Positions 49,707 to 53,150 of a DNA stretch of 53,150 nucleotides are shown here, in pieces. Location: assembly GCA_964427185.1 (NCBI GenBank), contig CAYRSN010000006.1, positions 1 through 53,150 of the forward strand, read 5' to 3'. Positions within the stretch are counted from its first letter, which is position 1; the number at the start of each line of letters is the position of its first letter. This stretch comes from Sulfurivirga sp964427185 (GTDB taxonomy: Bacteria; Pseudomonadota; Gammaproteobacteria; Thiomicrospirales; Thiomicrospiraceae). Both the position numbers and the translations under genes were made by a program. Under the pieces are notes generated by a model. The model saw only the letters and a program-made list of their open reading frames with translations. It was not told the origin of the DNA and did not search any database.

Positions 49707-51161
49707 ATGCTTAGTACACGTTCACTCGGTTTATTTCTCTTTGCTTTACTGGGTTTTCACCTCTGGCTAAATCTTTTGTTGCCTTTAGGGGTGGATGAGG
49801 CGCACTATGCCTTATATGGCTGGTATTTGGATTGGAGTTATTTCGATCACCCTCCGCTGATTGGCTGGCTGGAAGCGCCGGCTGTCCATGGGCTGGATGC
49901 GGATTGGGTGGTGCGTCTGGTGCCTATGTTGCTGGGAGTTGTCATTTTATGGCAGCTGGTGCGTCTGGCGGAAAACTTGTTTGTTTTTCAGCAGCACATC
50001 GGAGTATGGGTGTTGTTTTTGGTGCTGTTGAGCCCATTGCTGCACGGGTTGACGCTGACGCCTTTACCCGATTTACCTTTATTGTTGGTGTCTTTGTTGT
50101 TAGTGCGTTATTTATGGTCACAGCGTCATCATGAGCGCCTTGCGCATCCGTGGCTGCTGGGATTGCTCATGGGATTGGCCGGTTTATCTAAATATACCGC
50201 TGTGACGTTGGTGATGAGCTTTGTGTTGGTCATGTTGCTATATGGCCGATGGTGCTGGCTAAGGCAGCCGGGGCTATGGGGGGCTGTTGGGTTAGCTCTA
50301 TTGCTGATTGCACCGGTTATTTATTGGAATGCACAGCATGGGTGGGCATCGTTTTTGTATCAGTTGGATCACGGTGCGCCTCAGCATGCCGTTTGGTCTT
50401 TGGAACGCTTTCTGATCAGTCAGGGACGGCAGGTAGGTGCCTATGGGGTTGTGTTATATGGTGCGGTATTGGGGTTGTTGATCTGGAGTTTAATCAGGTG
50501 GAAAAGTCTTCCGGAAGGGGTGCGTTTTTTATGGCTGTTTGCGTTGCCGGTGTTTTTGTTGTTTGCTTGGAGCAGTGGTTATGAGCCGATTCTACCCCAT
50601 TGGACAGGGCTGGGCTGGTGGCTGATTATTCCAGCGGTGGCTTGGTTTTTAGCTAATCGGGCATGGGTATTATGGTTGCATGGTGTAACTGGTGGGATGG
50701 TTTGGGTCGGTGTGTTGGCGCTGTTGTTAGGCGCCAGCTGGCCTTTTAAGGCACCGAACCCGATGCTGGAGTTGGCAGGTTGGAAGCAGGCCAGTGACAA
50801 GCTGGATCAGTGGCAGCATCAGCTTCTGCAGCAAGAAGAAGGGGTTTTGAAGTTTGCAGGCAACTGGTCATTGGTGAGCCGTCCTGCTTGGTATTTGCGC
50901 CATCGTCAAGATCCACGCGTGTTTAATGCAGATGGACGTCCCACACAATTTGATTTCTGGTATGACAGGCCGCCTAAAGGGGCAAGCGGTGTAGTTTTAT
51001 GGCACTCTTATTTTAATGATCAGGCAGGTCCGGCAGGCCCCAAATACCGGCATTTTGAGCAGTGTCGCCTGTTAGAACGCTGGCCAGTTACCTGGCATGC
51101 TCAGCCGATCAATGCCACTTTTTCAATCTTTTTTTGTCAACAGTGGCGCCATGGTCACTAG
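49707..51161 (+). CDS. GT39-like (ArnT/PMT-type) membrane glycosyltransferase
   Basis: 484 residues. The N-terminal loop has VDEAHYALYGWYLDWSYFDHPPLIGWL, the catalytic D-E-A-H-Y and DHPP signature of the ArnT/GT39-GT83 superfamily that uses polyprenyl-phosphate sugar donors. About 11 transmembrane helices follow (VVRLVPMLLGVVILW; LLSPLLHGLTLTPLPDLPLLLVSLLL), then a periplasmic C-terminal domain of about 120 residues. It would transfer a sugar from a lipid carrier to an envelope acceptor. No ribosome-binding site is evident before ATG 49707. Its stop overlaps motB by 4 bases convergently. Confidence 0.85.
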   Translation: MLSTRSLGLFLFALLGFHLWLNLLLPLGVDEAHYALYGWYLDWSYFDHPPLIGWLEAPAVHGLDADWVVRLVPMLLGVVILWQLVRLAENLFVFQQHIGVWVLFLVLLSPLLHGLTLTPLPDLPLLLVSLLLVRYLWSQRHHERLAHPWLLGLLMGLAGLSKYTAVTLVMSFVLVMLLYGRWCWLRQPGLWGAVGLALLLIAPVIYWNAQHGWASFLYQLDHGAPQHAVWSLERFLISQGRQVGAYGVVLYGAVLGLLIWSLIRWKSLPEGVRFLWLFALPVFLLFAWSSGYEPILPHWTGLGWWLIIPAVAWFLANRAWVLWLHGVTGGMVWVGVLALLLGASWPFKAPNPMLELAGWKQASDKLDQWQHQLLQQEEGVLKFAGNWSLVSRPAWYLRHRQDPRVFNADGRPTQFDFWYDRPPKGASGVVLWHSYFNDQAGPAGPKYRHFEQCRLLERWPVTWHAQPINATFSIFFCQQWRHGH

Positions 51162-51907
51162 TGTGTTGATGGTGAGTCAAGGGGTGTGGTGGTTTGCAGG
51201 ATGGGCTCTACCAGAATTTCAACCCGGCGGTTCTTGCGGTAGGCTTCTTCCGTTGGACGCGGATCAAGGGGGTGTGTGTCTGCCAGGCCGACGGCCATGG
51301 CCTGTTTCTGTTTGATCTTATCCAGTGCAAGCAGCATTTCGATCACTGCGGCAGCACGTGCGGCTGAAAGCTCCCAGTTGCTGTGAAAACGGGTGCTGTA
51401 AATAGGGCGGCTATCCGTATGTCCCAATACTTTAATCTGGACGGGTTTGTTTTTCCAGTCAGGTAGTTTTTCCAGCATGCGAATCATTTGTGGTGTCAGT
51501 GTAGCGCGCCCGGGCGGGAAGGCGACTTTGCTGGGAAAGGTGATCAGAAGCTTATTGCCCGGTTCGGTGATTTCTACATTCAGCTCCGAACGTTTCAGTT
51601 CTGTGGCGTAGGTTTGGATCAGGCTCTCATAGAGGGGTTTCAGGTCTTCCAGGACGGTTTTTTCGGCGGTGCCGGTATTATCGGACGGGGTAGGCTGTGT
51701 TTTTTGTTGTTGGAAATACTGCTTTTGTGTAGCAGTGAGGTCTTTGCCGCCACCAAATTCTGCGGTCAGAGATTTGACAACGGCCTCATATTTGCTGACT
51801 TCCACGGAAGACATGGCAAATAACATGACGAAAAATGCCATCAGCAGAGACATCATATCTGCAAAAGTTGCCAACCAGGCGGGTCCGCCCTGGTTTTTTT
51901 TAGCCAT
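51158..51907 (-). CDS. motB: Flagellar stator protein, MotB/PomB type
   Basis: 249 residues. One transmembrane helix near the N terminus with the ion-binding Asp in WLATFADMMSLLMAFFVMLFAMS (Asp about residue 17), then a plug/linker and a C-terminal OmpA peptidoglycan-binding domain (KVLGHTDSRPIYSTRFHSNWELSAARA, NRRVEILVEP). With MotA it forms the ion channel that drives the flagellar rotor. The PomB/MotD versus MotB type (Na+ or H+) cannot be fixed from this alone. Overlaps motA by 8 bases. Confidence 0.88.
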   Translation of the reverse strand: MAKKNQGGPAWLATFADMMSLLMAFFVMLFAMSSVEVSKYEAVVKSLTAEFGGGKDLTATQKQYFQQQKTQPTPSDNTGTAEKTVLEDLKPLYESLIQTYATELKRSELNVEITEPGNKLLITFPSKVAFPPGRATLTPQMIRMLEKLPDWKNKPVQIKVLGHTDSRPIYSTRFHSNWELSAARAAAVIEMLLALDKIKQKQAMAVGLADTHPLDPRPTEEAYRKNRRVEILVEPILQTTTPLDSPSTH

Positions 51908-52673
51908 CTTCGAGTTCCTCTTTGGCCGCAGACTTCTGTTTGCTGGTTAAATACACAGAAAGCAGTTGTCTGGCTTTTGTGGGGTGTTCGCCCTGCTGGA
52001 TATAATGGATTGCGTCACTGATTAAAGCCATACGTTCCTGCTCACTTTCTGCCCAGCTTTCAATTTTATCTGCAACAGGCAGAGCGAACATATTGGCCAG
52101 CATGGCACCATAGAGTGTGGTGAGCAGTGCTACAGCCATAGCAGGGCCGATACTGTTAGGGTCGGAAAGATTGGCCAGCATCTGAATCAGTCCGACAAGT
52201 GTGCCGATCATACCAAAGGCCGGTGCAGCATCACCCATCGCACGGAAAACAGCAGCAGCGCGCTCCGCTTTTTCTCGGAAAATATGCTGCTGTTCTTGCA
52301 GGTAAGCATGCATGGCTTCTTCGCTATAGCCGTCAATCAGCATTTGTAAGGTTTCTTGATAGAAACGGTTGTCAATTTCCACATTTTCTGCGGCCAGAAT
52401 TCCGTTTCTGCGGGTTACTTTCAGAATGTCTTCAGTGAGGTCGATAAGCTCAGGCAGCGCGTTCATCTCTTTTGGAGGGAAAATGGCGCGCCATGAGGTG
52501 GCAATGGCCTTCATAAATTGCCCCGGTGTAAAGCGGATCAGGGTCGCGGCAAGTGTGCCGCCTAATACGATCAAAATGGAGGGAATGTTCAGGAACATTA
52601 ACAGGGAGCCGCCGCCGATCATGGCGGCCAGAATGATAATGACTCCGATAATTTGGGCAATAATTGCGCTCAT
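51900..52673 (-). CDS. motA: Flagellar stator protein, MotA/PomA type
   Basis: 257 residues, short form typical of PomA/MotC. Four helices, with a cytoplasmic loop between helices 2 and 3 that includes the rotor-contacting region, and the third-fourth helix signature AAPAFGMIGTLVGLIQMLANL and GPAMAVALLTTLYGAMLANMFALPVADKI. It forms the stator pentamer around MotB. The 134 bases upstream separate it from the divergent cheV. Confidence 0.9.
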   Translation of the reverse strand: MSAIIAQIIGVIIILAAMIGGGSLLMFLNIPSILIVLGGTLAATLIRFTPGQFMKAIATSWRAIFPPKEMNALPELIDLTEDILKVTRRNGILAAENVEIDNRFYQETLQMLIDGYSEEAMHAYLQEQQHIFREKAERAAAVFRAMGDAAPAFGMIGTLVGLIQMLANLSDPNSIGPAMAVALLTTLYGAMLANMFALPVADKIESWAESEQERMALISDAIHYIQQGEHPTKARQLLSVYLTSKQKSAAKEELEDG

Positions 52674-52807
52674 AATGATTTTTGATGTTTAAATGATGTG
52701 CGATTTTAAGCAAGTGAGGTGCCAGTTTTTAGGGTTTTTGCGTGAAATGTGGCACTTGAATTGCTTCTTGGTTGAGCCTTACAGGGAATTAAGTATAAAG
52801 GCATGTC

Positions 52808-53150
52808 ATGTCGGAGTTGTTAAAAAATATTGATCAGATGACACAGATTGCCGGTGAAAACCGGCTTGAGCTGCTGACATTCTATTTAGAGGGAACGCAG
52901 CCTTATGCGGTGAATGTTTTTAAGGTCAGAGAGGTCATGCGCATGCCGCCGCATGTCATTGTGCCGAAATCTGAGCCGTGTATTGTGGGGCTGGCGGATA
53001 TTCGGGGGGAGAGCCTGTTTCGGTGATTGATCTGCCGATGGCACTAGGGCTGACACCCATTGATCTTGAGCGGGAAGCGCCAGTGCTGTTATTAATGGAA
53101 TTTAATATGCGCACCTATGGCATGCTGACCCGAGGAGTGCGGCGTATTTA
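52808..53150 (+). pseudogene. cheV: CheV/CheW-like chemotaxis coupling protein, frameshifted and cut by the window end
   Basis: Frame one starts at 52808 and reads SELLKNIDQMTQIAGENRLELLTFYLEG, typical of the CheV N terminus, then AVNVFKVREVMRMPPHVI...VGLADIRGE, and stops at 53024-53026. The continuation PVSVIDLPMALGLTPIDLEREAPVLLLMEFNMRTYGMLTRGV is in another frame from about 53014. The exact CheW-type pattern RGxxxSVIDL is restored if two bases (an AG in GAGAG near 53010-53013) are removed. This is either a real frameshift mutation or a sequencing error. CheV normally couples receptors to CheA and has a receiver domain, which would lie beyond the window. Confidence 0.8.

Noticed and set aside
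52772..52799. TTGAGC-N16-TATAAA as cheV promoter
   Set aside because: It would start transcription within a few bases of ATG 52808 and inside the likely ribosome-binding site; kept out of the feature list as not consistent with a normal leader.
1..53150. CRISPR array, insertion sequence, prophage or rRNA
   Set aside because: No regularly spaced repeats, transposase or phage structural gene, and no rRNA-like sequence were seen on either strand.

Overview
The window is a contiguous chromosomal segment of a Gammaproteobacterium that fixes CO2 autotrophically. The central evidence is a complete alpha-carboxysome operon with form IA Rubisco (cbbL to a small Lys-rich gene, about 37.9-45.9 kb). It is preceded by a co-oriented LysR regulator (CbbR-like) and followed by rdgB-csoS1D and a SbtA/SbtB bicarbonate-uptake pair. 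The housekeeping order def-fmt-rsmB-DUF4390-ntrY-ntrX-trkA-trkH is gammaproteobacterial. Together these point to a sulfur-oxidising chemolithoautotroph of the Thiomicrospira/Hydrogenovibrio/Halothiobacillus type. That placement is inferred from gene content; no sulfur-oxidation gene is in the window.

Layout. 0-8.7 kb: tail of a multicopper oxidase; srmB-ppnN (minus); an AI-2E-family permease; an exported metallo-beta-lactamase-fold protein with a degraded metal site; radC; a thioesterase; a DeaD-type helicase with a strong promoter and long leader; a small membrane protein. 8.7-13.8 kb: coaBC-dut-algC-(Fic remnant)-argB-tauE (plus). 13.8-26.7 kb: a nearly gapless minus-strand run, def-fmt-rsmB-DUF4390-ntrY-ntrX-trkA-trkH-methyltransferase-uppP-nnr-msrA. 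26.8-30.8 kb: dprA, topA and a membrane protein. 30.8-33.4 kb (minus): hisI, a DnaQ-like exonuclease, sodA, ycgL. 33.6-36.7 kb: an NAD(P)-binding protein, cca and a membrane-bound monoheme cytochrome. 36.8-48.8 kb: the CO2-concentrating locus. 48.9-53.15 kb: two small unknown genes, tRNA-Met(CAT), a GT39-like glycosyltransferase, a MotA/MotB-type stator pair, and a cheV with a frameshift running off the end.

In the CO2-concentrating locus, SbtA would import bicarbonate under SbtB control. CsoSCA would dehydrate it to CO2 inside the shell (CsoS1 hexamers, CsoS4 pentamers, CsoS1D trimers). CsoS2 would scaffold Rubisco, acRAF would assist Rubisco assembly, and a short disordered protein ending RRRVWPD resembles the carboxysome-positioning factor McdB, although no ParA/McdA ATPase is present in the window. 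One csoS1 copy is interrupted by a 100-N assembly gap.

No CRISPR array, insertion sequence, prophage or rRNA was seen. No gene-free stretch exceeds 300 bases; the longest are 7903-8104, 45878-46100 and 47378-47575, each described among the features. Family calls are from reading the translated sequences; no database search was run.
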